From Candidatus Binatia bacterium (GTDB lineage: Bacteria; Desulfobacterota; Binatia; Bin18), in NCBI GenBank assembly GCA_022826945.1, contig JAJDTY010000073.1, positions 186,001 to 250,000 on the forward strand: a stretch of DNA of 64,000 nucleotides, written 5' to 3'. The notes beneath the pieces are model-generated. The model was not told the DNA's origin. It saw only the letters and a program-made list of their open reading frames with translations, and searched no databases. Made by a program: the position numbers and the translations under genes. Positions 16,749 to 24,523 of the stretch are shown here, piece after piece. Numbering within the stretch: position 1 is the stretch's first letter; each line of letters opens with the position of its first letter.

Positions 16749-17894
16749 ATGGAAACATGCGATTTTCTCATTATCGGAGCGGGCATAGCCGGGGCGTCGG
16801 TTGCCTTCGAGCTGGCTCCACACGGTCGGGTCATTGTCCTTGAACGCGAAGCCGTGCCCGGCCATCATTCAACCGGCCGGTCCGCCGCGGTCTTAACCCA
16901 GAATTACGGCAACTCCATTATTCGACGCCTCACCCTGGCGACCCGCCCGTTTCTGGAACACCCGCCGGACGGGTTTACCGAATACCCGCTGACCGCTCCC
17001 CGCCGGATGCTGTGGATCGCCCGCGAAGACCAAAAGGCCGGGCTGGAGGCAACGCTTGATGAGGCGCAGCGCCTCGTCCCCACGATTCGCGCGGTTGCGT
17101 CCGCAGAGGCATACACGCTGTGTTCTGCCTTACGAACCGGCTATGTCGCCTATGCCATCCTGGAGCCCCACGCCTTGGACCTGGATGTGCATGCCATCCA
17201 TCAGGGATTCTTGCGGGGATTAAGAAACCGGGGCGGAACGGTGGTCACAAACGCCGAAGTGGTCCGGTTTCGGCAGACGGACGCAAGCTGGGAGGTCCAG
17301 ACGCCTGACCAGCAGTACGCGGCTGCGGTCGTGGTGAATGCGGCTGGGGCGTGGTGTGATGTCATTGGCCAGTTGGCAGGAGCGCGGCCAGTCGGCCTGG
17401 TACCGAAACGCCGCACGGCCTTTACCTGCAGCGGTCCTGCCGGGATACCGCCGGAAGAGCTCGCGGCGTGGCCGGTCATCATCGATAGCGATGAAGATTT
17501 CTATTTCAAGCCCGAGTCCGGCGGGATTCTGGCCTCTCCCGCGGATGAAACCCCGATGGACCCGTGCGATGTGTTTCCGGACGACTACGATGTGGCGGTC
17601 GCCATAGACCGGATTCAAAAGGCCACAACCTTGTCCATTGCGCATATCAATCGCAGGTGGGCTGGATTGCGCAGCTTTGTCCCGGATAAAACACCTGTCG
17701 TGGGCATGGATAGCGAACGCGCCGGATTTTTCTGGTTAGCCGGGCAGGGCGGCTATGGCATCCAGACCTCGTCTGCCATGGGCCGTACCGCGGCCAGCCT
17801 GATAGTGAACCAACATTTACCCCAAGACGTAACCGATATGGGGCTCACGCCTGAGGATCTGGCGCCGATTCGGGTCCAAGCGGAAAGAGACTGA
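16749..17894 (+). CDS. FAD-dependent oxidoreductase (DAO family)
   Basis: A 381-residue D-amino-acid/glycine oxidase-type flavoprotein. The Rossmann motif GAGIAGASVAFEL is at residues 10-22, followed by GRSAAVLTQNYG and the C-terminal GQGGYGIQTSSAMG block that contacts FAD. The family oxidises amines and N-methyl amino acids. ATG 16749 has a GAAGGGAG ribosome site. It starts an operon with a Tat-exported binding protein (17904), a lipoprotein and a GST-like protein, which suggests uptake and oxidation of an amine or amino-acid-like compound. Confidence 0.88.
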   Translation: METCDFLIIGAGIAGASVAFELAPHGRVIVLEREAVPGHHSTGRSAAVLTQNYGNSIIRRLTLATRPFLEHPPDGFTEYPLTAPRRMLWIAREDQKAGLEATLDEAQRLVPTIRAVASAEAYTLCSALRTGYVAYAILEPHALDLDVHAIHQGFLRGLRNRGGTVVTNAEVVRFRQTDASWEVQTPDQQYAAAVVVNAAGAWCDVIGQLAGARPVGLVPKRRTAFTCSGPAGIPPEELAAWPVIIDSDEDFYFKPESGGILASPADETPMDPCDVFPDDYDVAVAIDRIQKATTLSIAHINRRWAGLRSFVPDKTPVVGMDSERAGFFWLAGQGGYGIQTSSAMGRTAASLIVNQHLPQDVTDMGLTPEDLAPIRVQAERD

Positions 17895-17903
17895 GGAGGG
17901 CAG

Positions 17904-19103
17904 GTGCGGAAGAAGGACAACCGCATAAAGAGACGGGACGCGCTGAAATGGATTGCCGCTTCAGGTGCCGCAGCGGTCCTGGGGCGCTCTCCATTCGTAT
18001 CGTCTGTCTTTGCCGGTGAGCAGACCGTCCGTATTGGAGCCCTCATCCCCCTCACCGGGGATGCCGATGCGTACGCCCGGCAGATGCGTCTGGGCATTGA
18101 GACTGCCGTCGCCGAGATCAATGGAAGCGGCGGGGTGCTCGGCAGGAAGGTCGCGGTTGAGTACCGTGATTCGGAAACGACCCCGGCGGTCCTGCCCGAG
18201 CGCTGCCGGGAGTTGGTGGACGAGTGGGGAGCGATCGCCCTGATCGGACCCTGGGCTGCGGCCGGTCGGAAGTATGCGGCCCGTTTTTTGGCCGAGCGTC
18301 ATATTCCCCTGGTGAATGCGAGCAATCACGCGGGCGGCTTTTGCTCACCGGTGCTCTTCTCTCTCGGCCCGACCACGAGTCAGGATGGCCATGCCCTCGT
18401 CCGCTATCTGGACGAAGAAGAGCAGATCAAAGACTATTTCATGCTGGGCTCGTATCCCAGTTGGCAAAACACGATGTTCCGTCAACTGCGCTTCCCGATG
18501 TATCAACGCGGTCACCACGTCCACGGCCAAGCCCTGACCGCGACCGGGGAGCAGCAATTCCGGCCCATCATCCGCTGGATTCAAGAGACGAATACGGCCT
18601 CGGTGTTGTTTTGCGTGATGCGGAAGCAGGGTCAGGCATTTCTCCATCAAGCCGGCGAGCTCGGCCTGCTGAACAAAATCACCGTCGGCTGGGTCGGGTT
18701 TAACGACACGCTGGTTGACGGACTCACGCCCGAAGAGTTGGAACGGATCGTGACCACGAGTCCGTTTGTTGCGAGCGACTCCGAAGGCGGCGTGCCCGAT
18801 TTCGTTGCGCGGGTGCGCTCGCAGCACGGGAGCCATACGACCATCGGTTATCACGCCCTGACGCATTATAACGCTATGCACGCGCTCAAGGCGGCCTGGG
18901 AAAAAAGCGGAGAGGTGAGTGCCGAAGCGACACTCACGGGGCTACGCGGGTTGAGCTTCGAGTCTCCGACAGGTCCGGTAAGCATAGACCCGGAAAACCA
19001 GCATGCGACCCTGCCCATCGTGGTTGCCCGCGGCAGTAAGGATGGCCTACAGATTGTCAAAAGACTCGGCCCTATTCCCCCGGACCCGGGGTGCAGCATC
19101 TGA
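17904..19103 (+). CDS. Tat-exported branched-chain/amide-type binding protein
   Basis: A 399-residue periplasmic substrate-binding protein of the Leu/Ile/Val and urea/amide type (type I periplasmic fold). The N-terminus is KRRDALKWIAASGAAAVLG, a Tat-like signal with a twin Arg. The mature part starts QTVRIGALIPLTGD and contains GLRGLSFESPTGPVS near the C-terminus. No ABC permease or ATPase lies beside it, so it may serve a distant transporter or a sensor. GTG 17904 has a GAGGAGGG ribosome site. The operon position after the FAD oxidase suggests that its ligand is an amide or amine. Confidence 0.88.
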   Translation: MRKKDNRIKRRDALKWIAASGAAAVLGRSPFVSSVFAGEQTVRIGALIPLTGDADAYARQMRLGIETAVAEINGSGGVLGRKVAVEYRDSETTPAVLPERCRELVDEWGAIALIGPWAAAGRKYAARFLAERHIPLVNASNHAGGFCSPVLFSLGPTTSQDGHALVRYLDEEEQIKDYFMLGSYPSWQNTMFRQLRFPMYQRGHHVHGQALTATGEQQFRPIIRWIQETNTASVLFCVMRKQGQAFLHQAGELGLLNKITVGWVGFNDTLVDGLTPEELERIVTTSPFVASDSEGGVPDFVARVRSQHGSHTTIGYHALTHYNAMHALKAAWEKSGEVSAEATLTGLRGLSFESPTGPVSIDPENQHATLPIVVARGSKDGLQIVKRLGPIPPDPGCSI

Positions 19104-19117
19104 ATGCGGAGGAACGT

Positions 19118-19558
19118 ATGCCTGACCCAGAACCGCTCTCTTCGAGAAGATTACTCCGTCGATACGGCTGGCTGATCGTGTTTGGGCTCTTGGGCGCGTG
19201 TGCTCCGCGACCGCCGGGCGACCTTGCGTCGCTGCGGCGAGCCGAAATCCCGAGCGGCATCACGGATGCGCGCGGTCGAGCCGTCTCAAGTCGGGCGCTG
19301 AAAGCCTATAAAGCCTCTCAGGTTCGCACCATCGAAAGGCAGTACACAACGGCTGACCATGCCCTGTCACAATTGCCGGGGGTGGTGGCGGTTCGACCCG
19401 GCCACGGAGTCGTCTATGTCTATACCAACCGGCCCGCGGAACTGCCTGCGGAATTTGAGGGAACTCCCATCAGAGCCTTGCCGCCGGAGTTTGTGAACGG
19501 CGTCTCCGAAGAATGGGTGACGCCGGATCAACTTCCTCCGCTTGGTCAGGGAAATTAA
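19118..19558 (+). CDS. Small lipoprotein of unknown function
   Basis: A 146-residue protein with the signal sequence RRYGWLIVFGLLGAC, where LLGAC is a good lipobox (Cys near residue 29). The mature part has an acidic-basic region and a C-terminal half with a beta-strand pattern (VVAVRPGHGVVYVYTNRPAE). The start at 19118 has a GGAGGAA ribosome site. I do not recognise the family. It lies between a binding protein and a GST-like gene in the same operon. Confidence 0.7.
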   Translation: MPDPEPLSSRRLLRRYGWLIVFGLLGACAPRPPGDLASLRRAEIPSGITDARGRAVSSRALKAYKASQVRTIERQYTTADHALSQLPGVVAVRPGHGVVYVYTNRPAELPAEFEGTPIRALPPEFVNGVSEEWVTPDQLPPLGQGN

Positions 19559-19577
19559 CAGCAGAAGGAGAACGTCT

Positions 19578-20357
19578 ATGGCCGAATATGTCAGTGTTGC
19601 AGAAGCAAGAAAGCAATCCGGTATGCGGATGGTCCTGGGCCAAGGTATCCCGGGTCCGTGGGCGGAAGGGATTCGCGGCATTCTGGACGTGAAGAAGATT
19701 CCGTATACGCGCGGGCTGTTTGAGATCGGCTCCGACCACGTCGACCTCATTGCCTGGACGGCGCAGGCCTCCGCGCCGGCGATTGCCTGGAATGATGAAT
19801 TTCCAAAATCAAACTGGGCCGAGCAGCTCTATCTGGCGGAACGCATTCAACCCGAGCCCGCGCTTATTCCGGCCGATCAGGCCGACCGGATCAAAATGTT
19901 CGGCTACGCCAACGAACTGTGCGGCATGCACGGCTTTGGCTGGAGTCGGCGCTTGATGATGGTGCACCAGGGCCTGTCCGCGCCAAACCTGCCGGAAGAG
20001 CAACGGGCTTTCTTCCAAGCCTTCGGCGCAAAATACGGGTACTCGCCCGAGGCCGCGGCGGCGGCTCCCGCGCGGGTAATCGCAATCCTGAACGCCCTGA
20101 GCAGCCTGCTTGAAGAGCAGCAGGCCCGGGGCAGGCGCTATTTTATTGGGAACGCGCTGTCAGCGCTGGACATTTATTGGGCCGGCTTCTCTCATCTGAT
20201 TGAGCCCTTGCCGCCTGACGAGTGCCCGATGCTCGAAGAGTTCCGGCCGCTCTACCAGAACCATGATCCCGACGTAGCCGCTGCAGCCACGCCGATACTT
20301 ATGGATCACCGGCATTTCATTTACGCGGAGCATTTGGGTCTGCCCATGGATTTGTAA
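19578..20357 (+). CDS. Glutathione S-transferase-like protein
   Basis: A 259-residue protein with a thioredoxin-like N-terminus (MRMVLGQGIPGPWAEGIRG), a cis-Pro-like segment (SAPAIAWND) and an all-helical C-terminal half, which fits the glutathione S-transferase fold. The motif FIGNALSALDIYWAGF resembles the GST C-terminal N-capping box. No clear catalytic Ser or Cys of a known class can be named. The ATG at 19578 has an AGAAGGAG ribosome site. It closes the FAD oxidase/binding-protein operon, and a palindromic repeat follows after 17 bases. Confidence 0.78.
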   Translation: MAEYVSVAEARKQSGMRMVLGQGIPGPWAEGIRGILDVKKIPYTRGLFEIGSDHVDLIAWTAQASAPAIAWNDEFPKSNWAEQLYLAERIQPEPALIPADQADRIKMFGYANELCGMHGFGWSRRLMMVHQGLSAPNLPEEQRAFFQAFGAKYGYSPEAAAAAPARVIAILNALSSLLEEQQARGRRYFIGNALSALDIYWAGFSHLIEPLPPDECPMLEEFRPLYQNHDPDVAAAATPILMDHRHFIYAEHLGLPMDL

Positions 20358-20374
20358 GGTTCGGCGGAGGGGGA

Positions 20375-20396
20375 GGGGCCATTCATGAATGGCCCC
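20375..20396. repeat. Perfect 22-bp palindrome (REP-like), copy 1
   Basis: A perfect inverted repeat: GGGGCCATTCA followed at once by its reverse complement. A second, less perfect copy at 21820-21847 ends with the same AATGGCCCCTACGGGT. This one sits between the convergent GST-like and SMP-30-like genes; the other lies between the SnoaL-like and LLM genes. It could act as a bidirectional terminator, but the sequence sharing suggests a dispersed repeat. Confidence 0.7.
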
Positions 20397-20403
20397 TACG
20401 GGT

Positions 20404-21345
20404 CTAGCGCTGGTGATAGAGCGGGTGCCCGCGCACGCTGGTATGCACACGACTGAAGTGGTCGCCTTCCAAATTGGCAAAATAGAGGTCCTGCAAATCC
20501 GAGCCGCCGAACGCGCAGTTAGTGGGAAAATTCAGCTTCTGCCCTTCAGGGTCGTCAATCAACATGCTCCACTGACCGTTGGTATCCACTTTGATGATCT
20601 GATGGGCCGGAGCCATATTGACGCCCTGATGGGCAATACCCTGGAGCGTATGTGAGCCGCCGATCTTGGCCGGTAGCGTGACGTAGAGATTGCCGTCCAC
20701 GTCAAAAGCCATCCCGTCGGGCAGGGCGGGAAAGTCCTTGGAGTATATTTCGGGTGCACCAAAAGTTCCGTCTTTCTTGATGTGAATGCGCAGGCAGTCG
20801 TCCCGAGTACTTTCCAGCACGTAGACCGCGTCTTCATCCGGCGCGATGGCCGTCCCGTTGGCAAGATAAATCCCGGTGGCAACGACATCGCCCCGGCCAT
20901 CCGGCCGGATACGAACCAGCGCGCCATTCGGGGCCGGCTGGGCCAACTCGTCAAGCGCCTTTTCCAGTGTCGGCGCGCTCGAAGAGTTGGAGACGTAGAG
21001 ATTCCCCTCCGCGTCATAGCTGGCGAAATTCGGCATGGTGAGCTTCACATCGCCCACTTGGTCGGCAATGAGCGAGACCTGGCCACTCTGAGAGACCCGC
21101 ATCACGGCCTGCTTGGCCAGGTCGCAGTAGACAATATTGCCCTCACGGTCCATGGTCACGCCGTTGGGCATGGACCCCTCCGGTAAATGGGCCATTTCGC
21201 TGACGGTCCCGTCCGGGGTCACTCTGTAGACAATGCCGTTACGACCCGCGCCGTAGGCTGAGCCATCTGTATCAATGACCACGCCTTCGGCCTGAAGCAC
21301 GCCTTTCCCAAAAATTTCCACCTGGTCCACAGAAAATGTCGCCAC
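20404..21345 (-). CDS. SMP-30/gluconolactonase-type beta-propeller
   Basis: A 313-residue SMP-30/gluconolaconase-like protein, a six-bladed beta-propeller that typically uses a divalent metal to hydrolyse lactones. Repeats of the type VVIDTDGSAYGAG, MDREGNIVYCDL, YDAEGNLYVSNS and FDVDGNLYVTLP mark the blades. Start is GTG 21345, with an AAGGAGC ribosome site. It lies upstream of a SnoaL-like gene and an LLM gene on the same strand in the opposite order, and may hydrolyse a lactone made by a flavin monooxygenase; that role is inferred. Confidence 0.87.
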   Translation of the reverse strand: MATFSVDQVEIFGKGVLQAEGVVIDTDGSAYGAGRNGIVYRVTPDGTVSEMAHLPEGSMPNGVTMDREGNIVYCDLAKQAVMRVSQSGQVSLIADQVGDVKLTMPNFASYDAEGNLYVSNSSSAPTLEKALDELAQPAPNGALVRIRPDGRGDVVATGIYLANGTAIAPDEDAVYVLESTRDDCLRIHIKKDGTFGAPEIYSKDFPALPDGMAFDVDGNLYVTLPAKIGGSHTLQGIAHQGVNMAPAHQIIKVDTNGQWSMLIDDPEGQKLNFPTNCAFGGSDLQDLYFANLEGDHFSRVHTSVRGHPLYHQR

Positions 21346-21379
21346 GCTGCACGCTCCTTTTCGTGAGTGAATGAGACCA

Positions 21380-21796
21380 TTACGGCGTCGTCAGCCGCAC
21401 CCGTTCCCCGTCCAGTTCAAGCGTGGTCTTGGAGTAGGTGAGTTTTTGAATAATCTTGCCGTCTTTGAAGTGCAGGACATCGATGCCACGCCGGGCTTCG
21501 TGTTTGTTTTCCTGGCCTTTCTCAAACGAGGGGGAGTCGAGCTGCCAACGATAGAGCATTTTCTGTTCGACCTCATCGATGAAGGTCTCTTCGTCCGTAA
21601 ACTTGAATCCTCCATGGTTGGCAAACCAGGGGGTCCAGGCCTGCCGCAGATTCTCCTTGCCCCTAACCCAGCCTCCGGTCCAGTTCTCGAAGTAAATCTC
21701 GTCGTGAAATAAATCCATCACGCCGTTGAGGTCGTGCTCGTTCCAGGCAACTCCCCATTTGGCGAACGCGCTAGACATCTCGTCTCGTGTCAGCAT
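21380..21796 (-). CDS. SnoaL/NTF2-like protein
   Basis: A 138-residue protein with the NTF2/SnoaL cone fold: AWNEHDLNGVMDLFHDEIYFENW at the N-terminus, then a strand-rich half ending DGERVRLTTP. The family includes polyketide cyclases, limonene-1,2-epoxide hydrolase-like and dehydratase-type proteins, but most are of unknown substrate. ATG 21796 has a GAGGAGGAGAAG ribosome site. The SMP-30-like gene follows after 34 bases, so the two probably form an operon. Confidence 0.83.
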   Translation of the reverse strand: MLTRDEMSSAFAKWGVAWNEHDLNGVMDLFHDEIYFENWTGGWVRGKENLRQAWTPWFANHGGFKFTDEETFIDEVEQKMLYRWQLDSPSFEKGQENKHEARRGIDVLHFKDGKIIQKLTYSKTTLELDGERVRLTTP

Positions 21797-21819
21797 GGCC
21801 TTCTCCTCCTCTTGTGCTG

Positions 21820-21847
21820 GTAGGGGCAGTTCACGAATGGCCCCTAC
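21820..21847. repeat. Palindromic repeat, copy 2
   Basis: GTAGGGGC at the left is paired with GCCCCTAC at the right, with a shorter inner TTC/GAA pairing between them. Its right end (AATGGCCCCTACGGG) is identical to the repeat at 20375. It lies between an LLM gene and a SnoaL-like gene on the same strand. Confidence 0.65.
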
Positions 21848-21850
21848 GGG

Positions 21851-22735
21851 TTACGATACGTCTTGGACTTGCTTGGCAAACGATCGGACTTCCTGAGCAA
21901 TACTATCCGGGTCGCGGCTGAGCGGAACGGTGTAGAGGACTTTTACCCCCAGGTCGCGGTAGGTTTTGATATCGTCCGGCGTGGTCCGGGTCGGGTCGGT
22001 CATGGCCGTCAGTTCGAGGTCGTCATAATTGCGTCCGGCCTCGTCCATAAGCCGTTTCAGTTGATCCAACATGGGCCGGATCTGGTTAAAGGTCAGCAGG
22101 GCAATATGCCAGCCATCGCCAAACCGGGCCACCCGTTTCAGGGCGTACACCGATTCTCCGCCAACCCAGATGGGCGGGTGGGGCTTCTGGAGGGGACGCG
22201 GGAGCACATTGACGTCTTCTTCCAACTGGACGAACTCGCCCGCATAGCGCGGGCTGTCTTCGGTCCACAGCGCCTTCATCATTTCGATATATTCACGCGT
22301 ACGTTTGCCGCGGCGCTGAAAGGGAACGCCCAGCAGATTGAACTCTTCTTCAAGCCAGCCGACCCCGGTGCCGAGAATGAAGCGTCCCCCGGACAGGACA
22401 TCGATGGTTGCAACCCGCCGCGCCACATCAAAAGGGTGGCGGTAGGGAACGATCAGGACGCTCAGGCCGAGCCGGACCTTTTCGGTAATGCCCGCGACAA
22501 AGGCGATGGTATCGAACGGGTCCAGCCATTCCATGCTGGTATAAATATCGTAATTCGGTTTTCCGTCGTTATACTCCTCATACGGCCACGGCGACGCTAT
22601 TGTTTTGGGCAGGACAATATGATCGCCAATGAGGAGCGAGTCGCAGCCTTCCTCCTCGGCAATACGGGCAACGTCCATGAGGACCTTCCGGTCACACACC
22701 GAAGCGCCGCCGGCTAAGTGTAGGCCGTATTTCAT
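21851..22735 (-). CDS. LLM-class oxidoreductase, F420-type (TIGR03619-like)
   Basis: A 294-residue luciferase-like enzyme of the TIGR03619-like probable F420-dependent group. Landmarks: EEEGCDSLLIGDHIV, RLGLSVLIVPYRHP, LSGGRFILGTGVGWLEEEF and PLQKPHPPIWVGG. Close in style to the gene at 34753. The ATG at 22735 has an AAGGAGGGG ribosome site on the minus strand; the in-frame upstream extension is rejected. No F420-biosynthesis gene lies in the window. It is upstream of the SnoaL-like gene with a 54-base gap. Confidence 0.87.
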   Translation of the reverse strand: MKYGLHLAGGASVCDRKVLMDVARIAEEEGCDSLLIGDHIVLPKTIASPWPYEEYNDGKPNYDIYTSMEWLDPFDTIAFVAGITEKVRLGLSVLIVPYRHPFDVARRVATIDVLSGGRFILGTGVGWLEEEFNLLGVPFQRRGKRTREYIEMMKALWTEDSPRYAGEFVQLEEDVNVLPRPLQKPHPPIWVGGESVYALKRVARFGDGWHIALLTFNQIRPMLDQLKRLMDEAGRNYDDLELTAMTDPTRTTPDDIKTYRDLGVKVLYTVPLSRDPDSIAQEVRSFAKQVQDVS

Positions 22736-22929
22736 GAATCCCCTCCTTAGGCATAAATAGAGAATAAAACTGCCCACGTCGTAGCGAAAAGATCGGTATC
22801 ACGCAAGGGAGAACGACCAGAGATGGTGCCGCCCTTGCCTCTCTGTACACCTCCCCTGGTACGATCTTGCTTGACAGCCCGAACGAGTTACTTCACAGTG
22901 ATTTTATTGTGGATGAGCAGCCTAAGGTG

Positions 22930-23661
22930 ATGAGACGGAGTGTAAGAACAGCCCCGCACCAACGGAGCCCGTGGCTCTGGAGTTGTGGCCTTCTTCTTGC
23001 TGCCTGCTGCGCCCTTCTGCTCTCGGCCTGCTCCTCTGCCACTCCGCTTGATCGATTGAAATCCCAGCTCGCCTCTGCGCCGGAATACGCTATTATTCTC
23101 AGCGATATGCGCGAGGAGGGCACGTTTTTCTCTTCGTATTTTCATCAATACCAGGTGGTCCAGGGGGAAAACTCCTGGACCACTGACTGGATGCAAGTCC
23201 CGGAATCCGTTTATCGCGCCAATGAGAATTTTCTGGGGATGACCCTCGCCTCCAAAACGCCTGACGGCGAGAACAATGTCCCTCATCCGCCCGGTTATGA
23301 TTACGTTGGCAATCCGCGCTACGGCTCGTGGCAGACGAATAGCAGCGGGATGTCGTTCTGGGCGTTCTACGGCCAATACGCGCTCATGCGCGACCTCCTC
23401 GGGATGGGCCGGGGGTCTATCTTTCGGAACGACTATGATGACTATCAACGCTCGCGCTCACAACGACGGCCGTACTATGGCCGGACGGGAAAAGAATACG
23501 GGACGCGGGGCACGGTCACCCAGCAGCAGAAACCGTCCTTTTTCGCCCGCCGCCGCGCCCGGGATGCCGCGCAACGCCAACGCTTTCAACAGAAATTCAA
23601 CAATCGCTTCGGACGGAGCAGCGTCCCGGTGCGCTCGCGTGGCTTTGGCTTTGGCAAATAA
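22930..23661 (+). CDS. Lipoprotein with Arg-rich tail, first gene of the envelope module
   Basis: A 243-residue predicted lipoprotein. The signal peptide LLLAACCALLLSAC places the lipidated cysteine in LSAC at about residue 34. The mature part has conserved-looking aromatic patches (TTDWMQVPESVY, PPGYDYVGNPRYG, SSGMSFWAFYGQYALMRD) and a C-terminal segment rich in Arg, Gln and Gly ending FGFGK. It is not a family I can name. Start ATG 22930 is preferred over an upstream TTG. The DUF350 gene starts after 16 bases, so it belongs to the DUF350/polyamine operon. Confidence 0.72.
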   Translation: MRRSVRTAPHQRSPWLWSCGLLLAACCALLLSACSSATPLDRLKSQLASAPEYAIILSDMREEGTFFSSYFHQYQVVQGENSWTTDWMQVPESVYRANENFLGMTLASKTPDGENNVPHPPGYDYVGNPRYGSWQTNSSGMSFWAFYGQYALMRDLLGMGRGSIFRNDYDDYQRSRSQRRPYYGRTGKEYGTRGTVTQQQKPSFFARRRARDAAQRQRFQQKFNNRFGRSSVPVRSRGFGFGK

Positions 23662-23677
23662 GCACAAGAGGTAGGTC

Positions 23678-24523
23678 ATGACCCTCGACGCCGTGATTCT
23701 GGCCAGTATCTATCTCCTGTCTGCCTATGTCTTGTTCTGGCTGGGGAAGCGCGTATTTGATTTTTTGCACCGCGATTTCCGCGTCCGAGAGGAATTGGTT
23801 GAGCGGAAAAACTCGGCCCTGGCGCTGGCCCTGGTAGGCTATTATCTCGGCGTCGTGTTTGCCATTGGCGGAGCCATTGTCGGTCCGTCGAGCGGCCTGG
23901 TTGACGATGTGCTGGATCTGTTCCTGTACGGGATATTGGCCATTATCCTGCTGAATATCTCGACGTTTGTCAGCGACCGCTTGATTCTCTTCCAGTTCAG
24001 CAACACCAAGGAGATCATTCAAGATCAAAATGCAGGAACGGGCGTCACCGCCGGGGGCGTATACGCGGCCACCGGTCTGATTCTGTTCGGCGCTATTTCC
24101 GGTGAAGGCGGCACGGTCTGGACGGCGATCGGTTTTTGGGGGCTGGGCCAACTGGCCCTGATTCTGACCGGACTCGTATACGAGTGGATCACGCCCTACA
24201 GCATTCATGACGAGATTGAAAAGGATAATGTTGCCGTTGGTGTCAGTTTTGCCGGAGCGCTGCTGAGCATGGGCAATATCCTGCGCTACGCGGTGAGTGG
24301 TGATTTTTATTCCTGGCAGGCAAATCTGCTGACCTTCTGCTCCCTGGCCGTGGTCGGCCTGGTGGCGTTGCCGATTATCCGCTGGGCGACGGACAAAGTG
24401 CTCTTACCGGGAACGACGATTACGGCCGAGTTGGTTGAGCACGAACAGCCGAATCTCGGGGCTGCCTACATCGAGATGTTCTCCTATATTAGTGCGTCTT
24501 TTCTCATCACTTGGTGTCTCTAG
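23678..24523 (+). CDS. DUF350 membrane protein (tandem domains)
   Basis: A 281-residue membrane protein with about eight helices that form two DUF350 units (roughly residues 1-130 and 145-275). Each has the GYYLGVVFAIGGAIVG- or GVSFAGALLSMGN-type kink. The E. coli homologue is YjfL, in a locus with a PspA-like protein and an ATP-grasp glutathionylspermidine-type enzyme. Here the ATP-grasp is replaced by a polyamine aminopropyltransferase, whose gene overlaps this one by about 30 bases. A role in envelope homeostasis linked to polyamines is inferred from the conserved neighbourhood. Confidence 0.85.
   Translation: MTLDAVILASIYLLSAYVLFWLGKRVFDFLHRDFRVREELVERKNSALALALVGYYLGVVFAIGGAIVGPSSGLVDDVLDLFLYGILAIILLNISTFVSDRLILFQFSNTKEIIQDQNAGTGVTAGGVYAATGLILFGAISGEGGTVWTAIGFWGLGQLALILTGLVYEWITPYSIHDEIEKDNVAVGVSFAGALLSMGNILRYAVSGDFYSWQANLLTFCSLAVVGLVALPIIRWATDKVLLPGTTITAELVEHEQPNLGAAYIEMFSYISASFLITWCL

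Noticed and set aside
21863-22717. Plus-strand frame of about 280 codons
   Set aside because: Antisense to the LLM gene at 21851-22735, which has full family motifs and a strong ribosome site.
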